Shown: in pieces, positions 1 through 9,937 of the stretch
How positions within the stretch are numbered: position 1 is the first letter of the stretch
Layout of the letters: every line of letters starts with the position of its first letter
Assembly: GCA_032622095.1 (NCBI GenBank)
Contig: CP136067.1
Span: forward strand, 195,328,052 to 195,392,051
Direction of reading: 5' to 3'
Length of the DNA stretch: 64,000 nt
Source of the DNA: Siphonodentalium dalli
Taxonomy: Eukaryota > Mollusca > Scaphopoda > Gadilida > Siphonodentaliidae
The notes under the pieces: model-generated
Databases searched by the model: none
Told to the model about the DNA's origin: nothing
Seen by the model: the letters and a program-made list of their open reading frames with translations, nothing else
Position numbers and translations under genes: made by a program

Positions 1-1500
1 AACGAGTCATTTTGGGGTCATTCGGCCAAAAAAGATGGCCGCCAGCAGCCATCTTGGATTTTACTCTTTGTATGACTAAATCCTTTAGCACGGGCTACAG
101 GTCGTACCTTTAGTCTGATCATCATAAAAAATTTCATGGCTGTTGAAATTGGAATGTAAATGGGAACGAGTCATTTTGGGGTCATTCGGACAAAAAACAT
201 GGCCGCCAGCGGCCATCTTGGATTTCAAAATTTAATCCATTGGCACGGGCCACAGGTCGTACTATTCGTCTGATCATCATGAAATTTGTCCTGGATGTTA
301 ATGTTGATATGTAGATGGGAACGAGTCATTTTGGGGTCAATCGGCCAAAAAACATGGCCGCCAGCAGCCGTCTTGGATTTTATTCTTTGCATGACTAAAT
401 CCTTTAGCACGGGCTACAGGTCCTACTTTTAGTCTGATCATCATAAAATTTGTCATGGCTGTTGATATTGGAATGTAGATGGGAACGAGTCATTTTGGGG
501 TCATTCGGACAAAAAACATCTTGGATTTCAAAATTTAATCCATTAGCACGGGCCACAGGTCGTACTGATTGTCTGATCATCATGAAATTTGTCATGGATG
601 ATAATATTTACATGTAGATGGGAACGAGTAATTTTGGGGTCATTCGGCCAAAAAACATGGCCACCAGCAGCCATCTTAGATTTTACTCTTTGTATGACTA
701 AATTCTTTATCACGGGCTGCAGGTCGTACCTTTAGTCTGATCATCATAAAATTTATCATGGATGTTAACAATGACATGTAGATGGGAACGAGTAATTTTG
801 GGGTCAATCGGCCAAAAAACATGGTCGCCAGCAGCCATCTTGGATTTTACTCTTTGTATGACTAAATCCTTTAGCACGGGCTACAGGTTGTATCTTTAGT
901 CTGATCATCATAAAAAATTTCATGAATGTTAATAATGACATTTAGATGGGAACGAGTCATTTTGGGGTCATTCGGCCAAAAAAGATGGCCGCCAGCAGCC
1001 ATCTTGGATTTTACTCTTTGTATGACTAAATCCTTTAGCACGGGCTACAGGTCGTACCTTTAGTCTGATCATCATAAAAATTTTCATGGCTGTTGAAATT
1101 GGAATGTAAATGGGAACGAGTCATTTTGGGGTCATTCGGACAAAAAACATGGCTGCCAGCGGCCATCTTGGATTTCAAAATTTAATCCATTAGCACGGGC
1201 CACAGGTCGTACTATTCGTCTGATCATCATGAAATTTGTCCTGGATGTTAATGTTGAAATGTAGATGGGAACGAGTAATTTTGGGGTCAATCGGCCAAAA
1301 AACATGGCCGCCAGCAGCCATCTTGGATTTTACTCTTTGTATGACTAAATTCTTTAGCATGGGCTACAGGTCGTACCTTTAGTCTGATCGTCATAAAATT
1401 TGTCATTGATGTTAACGATGACATGTAGATGGGAACGACTCATTTTGGGGTCATTCGGCCGAAAACATGGCCGCCAGCAGCCATCTTGGATTTTACTTTT
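1..1500. repeat. Tandem array of ~160-bp units (array A)
   Basis: The core GGGAACGAGTCATTTTGG (with small variants) recurs at about 162, 317, 481, 619, 784, 948, 1112, 1267 and 1431. Spacing is mostly 155 or 164-165 bases, with one shortened unit of 138. Each unit also carries ATGGCCGCCAGC, GCACGGGCTACAGGTCGTAC and TCTGATCATCAT. The same unit fills 7440-8700. Short open frames in it on the minus strand are repeat artefacts. The left end lies outside the window, so the array may be longer. Confidence 0.9.
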
Positions 1501-1526
1501 CTCTTCATGTCTATAAACTAGTATTA

Positions 1527-1640
1527 GACATTCAACTTTCCACATTCCTAATCGCTCCATTGACTGTAATATATTAAATTATTCCCTTTCCAAGTTGAGC
1601 TACAGTGTCATTGACACTTTCATTATGTATTGGTATCAGA
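1527..1640 (-). pseudogene. 3' fragment of a BEN-type last exon
   Basis: This segment matches the 3' part of the exon at 8708-8932 base for base over most of its length. On the minus strand it reads VNDTVAQLGKGII, then an in-frame TAA where the intact copy has Ser-Cys, then VNGAIRNVES and the same terminal stop. It lies directly beside array A, just as the intact exon lies beside the array at 7366-8707, so the two were copied as a block. It is a dead fragment. Confidence 0.7.
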
Positions 1641-1760
1641 ATATACATGTACATGAAAAAGAATGATGCTTACGAAGTGTACCATAATGACATATATGTA
1701 CCCAAAAGTAGCTCGCATTGTTTGAAACAATATGGCACACACAGAGAGGCCTGTAAAAGC

Positions 1761-2014
1761 CAAGCCTTGAAATAGTGTGTCTGTCATTTGCAGAATGAGG
1801 TCCCCAGAGGGTGAATTTAGTTAGGCTATCCCGCATAGCGGACTAGCATCACCAAATTTACCCTCTAGGGACCTCATTCTGCTTACACCTCAGCAGAATG
1901 AGGTTCCCAGAGGGTGAATTTTGTGATGCTAGCCCGCTATGTGGGGTAGCATCACTAAATTCACCCTCTGGGAACCTCATTCTGCAAATGACAGACACAC
2001 TATTTCAAGGCTTG
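1761..2014. mobile_element. Palindromic MITE with 8-bp target duplication, double-hairpin type
   Basis: The ends CAAGCCTTGAAATAGTGTGT and its reverse complement form terminal inverted repeats that extend almost to the centre. GTAAAAGC flanks both sides (1753-1760 and 2015-2022), an 8-bp target duplication as made by hAT or P-type transposases. Each half is itself a hairpin: 1791-1881 and 1890-1985 both run CAGAATGAGG...CCTCATTCTG. It has no coding capacity. A hAT origin is the better guess because of the TSD length and CA start, but the TSD lacks the full hAT consensus. Confidence 0.85.
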
Positions 2015-2783
2015 GTAAAAGCTCCAATTAGTAATGACCGATAATTAATTCAAACCATACGAGGAGATCGATAAAATTGTAATGAGCTGCCACCGTTATG
2101 ATTGACCGATACTTATGCCGAACAAATGGGGGACAAGAAGGAATGCCAGGAGGTTTACGGCATCATGACAACTGTCAAGCAATATCTCATGCTTTACTCT
2201 CGTTCTTTTATTTATTTTTTTATTTATTTAAATTTTTTTTTATTTTTATTTTCATAAAAGAGAATATCAGTGCAAATTAAAGAGTGTCCCGAAACAATAT
2301 ATATGATTGGCTGGACTTACAAAATGTAACGACATATGTGATTGTCGATAAATTGTCCGAAGGCCAAAATTGTAACGAGTGGACAACCGGTATGGAATGA
2401 ATAAACCGTTAACAAAACACCGATGTGTGGTATTGGTCAAATGAATGTTAACGGCTTGCCAATAACATGGAGCAAACAATAAGGCCAGACTTTTTTAATT
2501 AAATGGTTTACGGATTTTTTGGACCTTGTTTGGGTAGGGTCGGGAGGGAAAAAAATAAAAATAAAATTGATCGAGTTAAGGTGACACTGGTAGAACAGTT
2601 TTCTTGAATGTATCTGCTAAATATTACTGCATTAATATCAGCATATCCATATATTAATAGTATTATTAAAGGTTCATAATTATAGATGGTTCCAGTATGT
2701 ACTTTTATTAAATAGGTAAAGATATGGAAAATCCATTCAATAGTATACATGAATGGGTTTCGATATCATACTTTTATATATAC
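2015..2783. other. No gene seen; AT-rich spacer
   Basis: Apart from a T-rich run at about 2207-2260 and scattered short open frames with no recognisable composition, nothing stands out here. The right border coincides with the start of the segmental duplication. Confidence 0.6.
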
Positions 2784-2880
2784 TTGCCATATGGTCTGGC
2801 AACCAAAGGAGTAAGTCCGGCTTCGATACAAGGCTTACAAATTGGGGTAACTGTTTTATAACGTGCTCTTAGTGAGCTTT

Positions 2881-3129
2881 TTATTTCACCGCCCAGCTCT
2901 CCACACAACGGTCTGCATCACCCAAGCCAGATGCATAATATTGTTGTTCAATGGGCATACAGCATTCCAGCTGCGGTCGCATGACCAACTGATTAAACAT
3001 GGAATGGTCTGATGGAAACAGTGATGCTCCACACGTGTAGTCATATGACGTCAGCATCACTGCCAATGAAACACATTTTAGAAACTTTAGCACTAACACA
3101 CTGCTGCTAACCATGGTTTTTGACGCCAT
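2881..3129 (-). CDS. Hypothetical 82-residue, Cys-containing short frame
   Basis: An 82-codon frame with a hydrophobic stretch near its start (VSSSVLVLKFLKCVSLAVML) and later cysteines (DYTCG, LECC, DADRC), so it could be read as a small secreted protein. It is nearly identical in the second copy at 37535-37783 (one residue differs). That conservation is explained by the recent duplication and is not evidence of selection. No family is recognised. A phrase resembling the LINE RT thumb (MRPQLECC) is present but too short to use. It may be an exon or chance. Confidence 0.2.
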   Translation of the reverse strand: MASKTMVSSSVLVLKFLKCVSLAVMLTSYDYTCGASLFPSDHSMFNQLVMRPQLECCMPIEQQYYASGLGDADRCVESWAVK

Positions 3130-3439
3130 AGGTGAATATTCCTGTTTTGATGGAAGATTTAAACGAAAACGATGTATTTTTTATTTTCTGTGGGCGCCGC
3201 CATTTTACGAAATGCGTCCGGAAGTCGAGTCATTAGAAACGGGGGCTATTATAAAGCGACGAACTGAGACAAACAGCGTCGGCAGCGATTTTCTTTTATT
3301 TCCGAAAAAAAAAGAAAAAAGGCCTAAGCCTCAGTTTCCTGTGTACCTGTACACTCGCTGTCCATGGTTTATGTTTCAATTTATATATATATATATGTAG
3401 TGCTTAAAAAGTTAACAATACTCACTGTCAATAACTATA

Positions 3440-3985
3440 AGGTGGCTTAATATTTAACTGAGATTGTTTTTTGTTTAGTTTTTGTCTATTGTCACTGAGC
3501 CATGATTTATGTTCACTAGTTTCAGATAACCAGAGAGTTTAATCAGATAATTTGGATTTGGAAAATCATGATCTTTGTGATTTAGTTGGTGAGCCATGCT
3601 ATGAAATTCCCCATTTCTTTTTATGGCTTACAGCTGGTGGGCCCATCTTAACTTTGTTCATATTGTCCAGACTGTAAACAACAAAAGATTCCTCAAACTT
3701 ACTACCCAACTTCAAACAGTACTTTACTCTTGCATTATAATAATTCTCATCTATGTGCTGGTCTGAAAAGTCAAGTGAGCTTCATAACTATTTTTCTCTA
3801 TGAAAGTTGTCGGAACATTGACAGAATTGTAGGCTTACATGTACCTGCTGCATGTTTTTTTGTGAGTGCGAACTATTTTGTCCAGCACCATCCTCAGAAC
3901 TTGAGGACACATGTAACAGTACTTATTAGTAGCAGCTTTCCTGAGAAGCCATATTTCTGCAAGAATTTCACCGGGATGCACACCA
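3440..3985 (-). pseudogene. Transposase-like multi-copy unit, copy in duplication 1
   Basis: Read on the minus strand it gives fragments of the multi-copy protein seen best at 16328-16756 and 31456-31896: the SSSSEEDGAGQ acidic stretch, then SLDNMNKVKMGPPAVS and NHKDHDFPNPNYL. The block coding for FPQIPDVI, CGVTLQQMLDHAFNVIDG and the LLVAPNKR motif is deleted here. Frames are shifted between the parts. The upstream (right) side runs straight into the SGNH-like frame. The family looks DDE-transposase-like by its D-N-x-x-K and DHDFP motifs; this is inference. Confidence 0.65.
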
Positions 3986-5624
3986 TCAGAATACAAATTT
4001 AAATTATAAGATGTGCTACGTTGTCCCTCATGTCCGTCACCTTCCTTATAAGATGTGCTACGTTGTCCCTCATGTCGGTCACCTTTCTTATAAGATGTGC
4101 TACGTTGTCCCTCATGTCCGTCACCTTTCTTATAAGATGTGCTACGTTGTCCCTCATGTCCGTCACCTTTCTTATAAGATGTGCTACGTTGTCCCTCATG
4201 TCGGTCACCTTATAAGATGTGCTACGTTGTCCCTCATGTCGGTCACCTTCCTTATAAGATATCCTACATTGTCCCTCATGTCGGTCACCTTATAAGATGT
4301 GCTACGTTGTCCCTCATGTCCGTCACCTTCCTTATAAGATGTGCTACGTTGTCCCTCATGTCGGTCACCTTTCTTATAAGATGTGCTACGTTGTCCCTCA
4401 TGTCGGTCACCTTTCTTATAAGATGTGCTACGTTGTCCCTCATGTCGGTCACCTTCCTTATAAGATGTGCTACGTTGTCCCTCATGTCGGTCACCTTTCT
4501 TATAAGATGTGCTACGTTGTCCCTCATGCCCGTCACCTTTCTTATAAGATGTGCTACATTGTCCCTCATGTCCGTCACCTTTCTTATAAGATGTGCTACG
4601 TTGTCCCTCATGTCGGTCACCTTTCTTATAAGATGTGCTACGTTGTCCCTCATGTCGGTCACCTTCCTTATAAGATGTGCTAGGTTGTCCCTCATGTCCG
4701 TCACCTTCCTTATAAGATGTGCTACGTTGTCCCTCATGTCGGTCACCTTTCTTATAAGATGTGCTACGTCGTCCCTCATGTCCGTCACCTTCCTTATAAG
4801 ATGTGCTACGTTGTCCCTCATGTCGGTCACCTTTCTTATAAGATGTGCTACGTCGTCCCTCATGTCCGTCACCTTCCTTATAAGATGTGCTACGTTGTCC
4901 CTCATGTCGGTCACCTTTCTTGACAATAGAAGTAACCTTCAAGTCCGTGTTGAAACGAAGTGTTGAAACATCGTGACGTCCATTTTCTTCATAACTAAAC
5001 TGGTTCAGTTCCGAAACTTGTTCTCGCAGAATTCCATCATCGTGTTGAAAATCAGAAGGTGTTGGATGTTTCTTGTAAGTGTTCCAATGTAGAATTGAAT
5101 AAACAGGCACTTCCAGGAATGTTATCTTGCTCGAGGGGAATTTTTTCATGAATGCTGAATACTTCTAAATATTAGTTGAAAGTTCGGATGTACGAGAATT
5201 ACTGGATGCAAGGTAGATGTAGTTCTTTTGGGGATCGCTGGGCTTCACAGTTAAATCACATGTACCACACCAAACGTAAATCCAAACTGGACGATCCTTA
5301 TAAAATTCTCTCATGTTGCTTCGTAACAAATCAAGTCCTTGACCAAACTGACGTCCATCCTCACACTTCCAAATAATAGAATCGTCGACAGGGTGATCAC
5401 GCAAAAGTTTCTTCAAATGTTTGCCTTTACTGTCGCCGATAATTATGGGTTTAAAATTATATTTGCCCTCTGGTGACGGTAGCTGGAACTTTATCTTATA
5501 TTTAGAAAGCTTCGATAGAGACATGATGACTTGTTCTGGTCGAAAAATAAGTTTTAAGCACAATTTCACAGCTAGTTCGACTAAGAAAAAATGGTGATCA
5601 CGAGGTTCCAGATTTTTTGGGTCA
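3975..5624 (-). pseudogene. SGNH/GDSL-hydrolase-like frame, copy 1 (about 22 internal repeats)
   Basis: On the minus strand the frame runs from around 5569 (possible start at MSLSKLSKYKIKFQ, 5522) through KPIIIGDSKGKHL (block I, catalytic Ser in GDS), VWCGTCDLT (glycine block), then a TAG at 5165-5167. It resumes in frame as KYSAFMKKFPSSKITFLEVP, YSILHWNTYKK, ILREQVSELNQF. It then enters the 14-residue repeats GDRHEGQRSTSYKK, and after them reads NLNLYSDGVHPGEILAEIWLL, whose D-x-x-H is the last SGNH block. Two 4-bp deletions in the repeats (near 4290 and 4210) break the frame. Known SGNH enzymes hydrolyse esters; such domains also occur in retroelement first ORFs. This copy is dead or needs readthrough. 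Confidence 0.7.
4004..4922. repeat. 42-bp minisatellite, about 22 units
   Basis: The unit is GATGTGCTACGTTGTCCCTC followed by ATGTCGGTCACCTTTCTTATAA. 42 is a multiple of 3, so four of the six frames stay open through the array, giving large artefact frames on both strands. The reading that joins flanking SGNH sequence is the minus frame GDRHEGQRSTSYKK. Variants: GGTC/CGTC (GDR or GDG), TTCCTT/TTTCTT (KE or KK). Two units lack 4 bp in CCTTTCTTATA. Confidence 0.95.
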
Positions 5625-5842
5625 TTATTTAAATGTTAAATTTAATTTCGTTATAATTAATTGTTAAACTCAGCTTCTTGTCGTTCAGACGGTCGGTATA
5701 TTGCCATGTCAATCCATGGCCTGTGTCCTGCCCCAAAATCGGCCACATAAGTTTGTTGTCACCAAACTTGAACAACCGGAAATCTGGGAGATAAATTAAG
5801 TCAAACCTCGAATAATGCATTGAGACCAATTATATATAACAA

Positions 5843-5935
5843 TTAACTCATTCAGTGCCGGCGACGAGTCTCGTCGCCCGAGACTCGTCGCCCGAAAGAT
5901 GCCATCCATGAGATATCTCGTCGCCCATAACATCT
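5843..5935. other. Possible piggyBac-type element terminus
   Basis: TTAA at 5843-5846 is followed by CTCATTCAGTGCCGGCGACG, reminiscent of a decayed CCCTTT piggyBac start, then short palindromes CGACGAGTCTCGTCG and repeated ACTCGTCGCCC. No matching right end was found. It directly abuts the transposase-like/SGNH copy 2. Confidence 0.3.
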
Positions 5936-6519
5936 TATTTGTAACAAGCTGCATTCGGCGAATGACTCCCAACAGAATTGTAGGCCTACCTGCTGCATGT
6001 TTTTTTTGTGAGTGCGAACTATTTGTCCTGCACCATCCTCCTCAGAACTTGAGGACACATGTAACAGTACGTATGAGTAGCAGCTTTCCTGAGAAGCCAT
6101 ATTTCTGCAAGAACTTCACCGGGATGCACACCATCAGCATTCAAATTTAAATTATAAGATGTGCTACGTCGTCCCTCATGTCCGTCACCTTTCTTATAAG
6201 ATGTGCTACGTTGTCCCTCATGTCGGTGACCTTTCTTGACAATAGAAGTAACCTTCAAGTCCGTGTTGAAACGAAGTGTTGAAACATCGTGACGTCCATT
6301 TTCTTCATAACTAAACTGGTTCAGTTCTGAAACTTGTTCTCGCAGAATTCCATCATCGTGTTGAAAATCAGAAGGTGTTGGATGTTTCTTGTAAGTGTTC
6401 CAATGTAGAATTGAATAAACAGGCACTTCCAGGAATGTTATCTTGCTCGAGGGGAATTTTTTCATGAATGCTGAAAAAAAGATAAACTGAATTGTGGGAG
6501 CGTCACGGGGTGACGACAC
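5936..6519 (-). pseudogene. SGNH-like frame, copy 2 (only 2 internal repeats), fused to the acidic unit
   Basis: This copy shows what the locus looks like before expansion. One open frame reads MKKFPSSKITFLEVP, HWNTYKKHPTPSDFQHDD, NTDLKVTSIVKK, two 14-residue repeats (GHRHEGQRSTSYKK, GDGHEGRRSTSY), then NLNLNADGVHPGEVLAEIWLL without interruption. The 5' half with the GDS block is missing: upstream of about 6476 the sequence differs. Downstream the other frame reads ASQESCYSYVLLHVSSSSEE, the start of the transposase-like unit, so the join between the two genes lies at CAGGAAAGCTGCTAC. Confidence 0.7.
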
Positions 6520-7365
6520 CTTGCGGGTGATTTAAAAAGTCGCACCGGAAACAAAACGATGTTGCGAGTTGTAAACGTTACAGTGATATATTCTGAGCGA
6601 TATGAGGTTGGTATAATTTACTCATAAAATTCTAACTTGATATCAAATTGGGAAATTCTGCTGTGTTTATTGTTTAAGGAGTCGATTAATTAGAGCATTA
6701 CTGTAAAGCCTGCATAATAAACATTACGTTTAATATTACGTCAATGTAGCTTTATTAGGTCATTGTAGCTTTATTAGGTTAGTACTACTTTCATGACGTA
6801 ATTGCATATGCAAATTGTGTAGGTAACTGGAAACGTCAACCGATATTGGGATGTTTATATCGTCCATAATTCACAGCAATTGATACAAAATTTTTCAAAA
6901 GATATGTATTTGTCTAAAACATCTATAAACCTTTAGTACTTGTAAGGCCAGCTTAGAATAACTATAGAAAAACAATCTATATAAACAAACTATTTTGCTC
7001 TAAGCTATACTCCGTTTTTTGCACATCATGAATCTAATTAGTTTGCTTGACCTAATAAATGAAAGCGCATCAAGGAATGTGAAACTGAGGAAATGACAGT
7101 TTTACTTCACAAAAGGCAAGTTTTGTGCGATAGGTAAATAAAATATGTAGCTTATGTTGTTTCTTCTTAAACTGTTTATGTTTGCTCAGGTGATTTTGGA
7201 TCTATTGGAATCGGCAGAACCTCGCCCAATAGATGATCAAATGCCCCTCGTGGCATAAACAGTTTAAGCGATGGCACTAGCAACATATTCTATATATACA
7301 TATATATATATGTCTTACATTCAATCAACTGCCGTTTTCTATTGTCTAATCCAGTCCTATTGTTA
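6520..7365. other. No gene seen; contains a MITE end at 6674-6703
   Basis: AAGGAGTCGATTAATTAGAG followed by CATTACTG and TA matches the right terminus of the MITE at 56817-57000, so a truncated copy sits here. A TA-rich dinucleotide stretch is at about 7292-7312. Nothing else is supported. Confidence 0.5.
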
Positions 7366-8707
7366 GCTCAACTTTACTTTGTAAAGTTTGAGCTATTGCC
7401 ATGGCTTTGTCGTCCATGTGTGTGTGTGCGTGATGCATCAACAATTTCCTTTAGCACGGGCTACAGGTCGTACCTTTGGTCGGATCATTATGAAATGTGT
7501 CATAGCTGTTGACATTGAAATGTAGATGGGAACGAGTCATTTTGGGTTCATTCGGGAAAAAACATGGCCACCAGTGGCCATCTTGGATTACAATATTCAA
7601 TCCATTAGCACGGGCTACAGGTCGTACTGTTTGTCTGATCATCATGAAATTTGTCATGGATATTAATATTGACATGTAGATGGGAACGAGTAATTTTGGG
7701 GTTGTTCGGCCAAAAAACATGGCCACCGGCAGCCATCTTAGATTTTACTCTTTGCATGACTAAATTCTTTGGCACGGCCTACAGATCGTACCTTTGGTTG
7801 GATCATCATAATTTTTTTCATGGATGTTAACAATGACATGTAGATGGGAACGAGTCATTTTGGGGTCATTCGGCAAAAAAACATGGCCGCCAGCAGCCAT
7901 TTTAGATTTTACTCTTTGTATGACTAAATCATTTAGCACGGGCTACAGGTCGTAACTTTAGTCTGATCATCATGAAATTTGTCGTGGCTGTTGAAATTGG
8001 AATGTAGATGGGAACGAGTCATTTTGGGGTCATTCGGACAAACAACATGGCCGCCAGCGGCCATCTTGGATTTCAAAATTCAATCCATTAGCACGGGCTA
8101 CAGGTCGTACCTTTGGTCCGATCTTTATGAAATTTGTCATGAATGTTGACATTGTCATGTAGATGGGAACGAGTTATTTTGGGGTCATTTGGCAAAAAAC
8201 ATGGCCACCAGCCGCCATTTTGGATTTCAAAATTCAATCCATTGGCGCGGGCTACAGGTCATACTGCTCGTCTGATCATCATGAAATTTGTCATGGATGT
8301 TAATATTGACATGTAGATGGGAACGAGTCATTTTGGGGTCATTCGGCCAAAAAAAATGGCCACCAGAAGCCATCTTGGATTTAACTCTTTGCATGACTAA
8401 ATCCTTTGGCGCGGCCCTTGGTCAGATCTTCATGAAATTTGTTACGGATGTTTACAATGACATGTAGATTTTTTATTCATTTTGGAGTCATTTGGCCAAA
8501 AAACATGGCTGCCAGCAGCCATCTTGGATTTTACTCCTTGCATGACTAAATCCTTTGACACAGGCTACAGGTCGTATCATTTGTCAGATCATCATGAAAT
8601 TTGTACTGGATGTTAATAATGACATGTAAATGGGAATGAGTCATTTGGCAAAAAAACATGGCTGCCAGTGGCCATCTTAGATTTTACTCTTTGCATAACT
8701 AGGCCTT
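7366..8707. mobile_element. Hairpin-led element carrying ~160-bp tandem units
   Basis: The hairpin GCTCAACTTTAC-TTT-GTAAAGTTTGAGC (7366-7393) is followed by GCCATGGCTTTGTCGTCCAT and then by about eight units of the same repeat as array A, each with GCACGGGCTACAGGTCGTAC, GAAATTTGTCAT and GGGAACGAGTCATTTTGG. Similar hairpin-plus-CCATGGC...GTCCGTC starts are known to me from repeats of marine invertebrates, from memory. The array stops at the 3' flank of the BEN exon. No protein is encoded. Confidence 0.65.
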
Positions 8708-9718
8708 TCAACTTTCCACATTCCTAATCACTCCATTGACTTTAACACATGAAATTATTCCCTTTCCAAGTTGAGCTACAGTGTCATTGACACTTTCATT
8801 GTGTTTGCCATTTGCCTTCTGGCCCATAAGGCTACAGCCAATCAGCTCGTCGCGGCTGAATAAGGCCTGCAGCATGACTCTTGTGCCGTCTATTAAATTT
8901 GGAACAACTTGGAGTTTGGCCTCCAAGTTGCTCTGCAAAAAAAAAAAAATGATATTTAATAGCCCCCAATGTACATATTGTTGTTCTCTTCTCAGTTAAT
9001 TGCCATAGGGTTACATAATTAAAACAACAGAGAAAGCAATGATTGAAGTTTTTAAATTGTCTTATGTTAAGATATAGACAGAACACAACGTGCAACTTAA
9101 TCGAGAATTAATAAAAAAAAGTGCTCTACTTGATTGTGAAATGACCCATTCATACTATTATTATACTCTACTATTAGTAAATACTACGAAGTGGATATAA
9201 TTATTGGATACTCACTTTTTTCCTCTTCAACTTTTCTACCTCTGATTTGAGGTTAGTTATTTCATTCCTCATAATATGGCAACAGGTGTGGCATGCTGCA
9301 TTGTCAGAGGCATATTGATCATATAGAGGATAGTTTTGTTTGGTATGATCGTAGATGTTGCTGTTGTTGTAATTGTATGAAGGTGTACTTGTGTTGTTAG
9401 TGTCCATGTCATATATTAAAGAGTGTGCATTTGTTACTGCTTCAAATGTGTGTATGGAGTCTGTGGACTGTGGTGTAGTGTGTTGAAATGCAGGTTGTGG
9501 TGTTGGTGTACTTGTCATGAGTGGCAGTGTTGGTGTATTGAGTGCTGGTGTACCGGTAGGTGGTGCTTGTAGTGACAGTGTTAGTGTATTGAGTGCTGGT
9601 GTTGTAAGTGGTGTAGTTGTGTTAGATTTACTAGCAGATCTAATAGCCAGTAGGGCTGCATTTGCAGCCTCATCGGCATCATGCCGAAGTTTCTTTAGTG
9701 CTGATTCATCGTCTTGAT
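8708..9718 (-). CDS. BEN-domain protein, last two exons
   Basis: Exon a is 9216-9718 and exon b is 8708-8932. Exon a starts after a strong acceptor (TCTGTTTTCCTCAG) and ends AGGAAAAAA before GTGAGTATCC. Exon b follows T-rich tract-GCAG and ends in TGA. Both meet in phase 0, so the product reads across as KLKRKK then SNLEAKLQVV. Exon a gives about 167 residues: a short helical start (ALKKLRHDADEAANAALLAI), a Thr/Pro-rich linker, a Cys cluster (CHTCC) and a probable coiled coil (MRNEITNLKSEVEKLKRKK). Exon b gives 75 residues including TRVMLQALFSRDELIGCSLM, which resembles the C-terminal half of a BEN domain (DNA and protein binding in chromatin). Upstream exons were not found. The 283-bp intron, clean phase and absence of stops make this the best candidate for an active gene here. 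Confidence 0.65.
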
Positions 9719-9897
9719 CTGAGGAAAACAGAATCTATTGTAATTTTGATAGTAATGGCATAATTTAAGGTATTAATTAATCAGTAAACGTTTATTAGTT
9801 TTTTCAAAATAATCAAGTTTAACTACATGTTTATTCAAGTGAATGCGAGGGTGAACCTCCAGGGAGGGTCTCAATCAGCGGGATATCCTTATAAAAT

Positions 9898-9937
9898 GGT
9901 CTAGCGCTTTCGATATTGGTATATCTTTGTCAGGACC
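9898..9937 (-). ncRNA. Hammerhead-ribozyme-like motif A (degenerate)
   Basis: On the minus strand: GGTC, CTGACAA, a stem AGATAT/ATATC with ACCA loop, GAAA, a minimal GCGC, TA, then GACC closing the outer stem with GGTC. This is the hammerhead order stem I, CUGANGA, stem II, GAAA, short stem III, UH. One core base is off (CUGACAA instead of CUGANGA), so activity is doubtful. Hammerheads with tiny stem III are known from Penelope-like element terminal repeats. A second one is at 51438-51479. Confidence 0.55.

Larger units (their letters stand above)
2784..5624. repeat. Segmental duplication, copy 1
   Basis: From CTTGCCATATGGTCTGGCAA onward this block matches 37437-41321 almost base for base up to the shared text AGATTTTTTGGGTCA, apart from small indels and a much shorter minisatellite (about 0.92 kb here, 2.02 kb there). 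It holds a small minus-strand frame, one transposase-like unit and an SGNH-like frame. High identity in non-coding parts implies a recent copy event. Confidence 0.9.

Noticed and set aside
2881-3129. Resemblance of MRPQLECC to the conserved end of LINE reverse transcriptases
   Set aside because: Only about eight residues agree and neighbouring RT motifs are missing.
3113-3400. 95-codon plus-strand frame in the segmental duplication
   Set aside because: It overlaps the opposite frame, ends in TA repeats, and its conservation is explained by the duplication.
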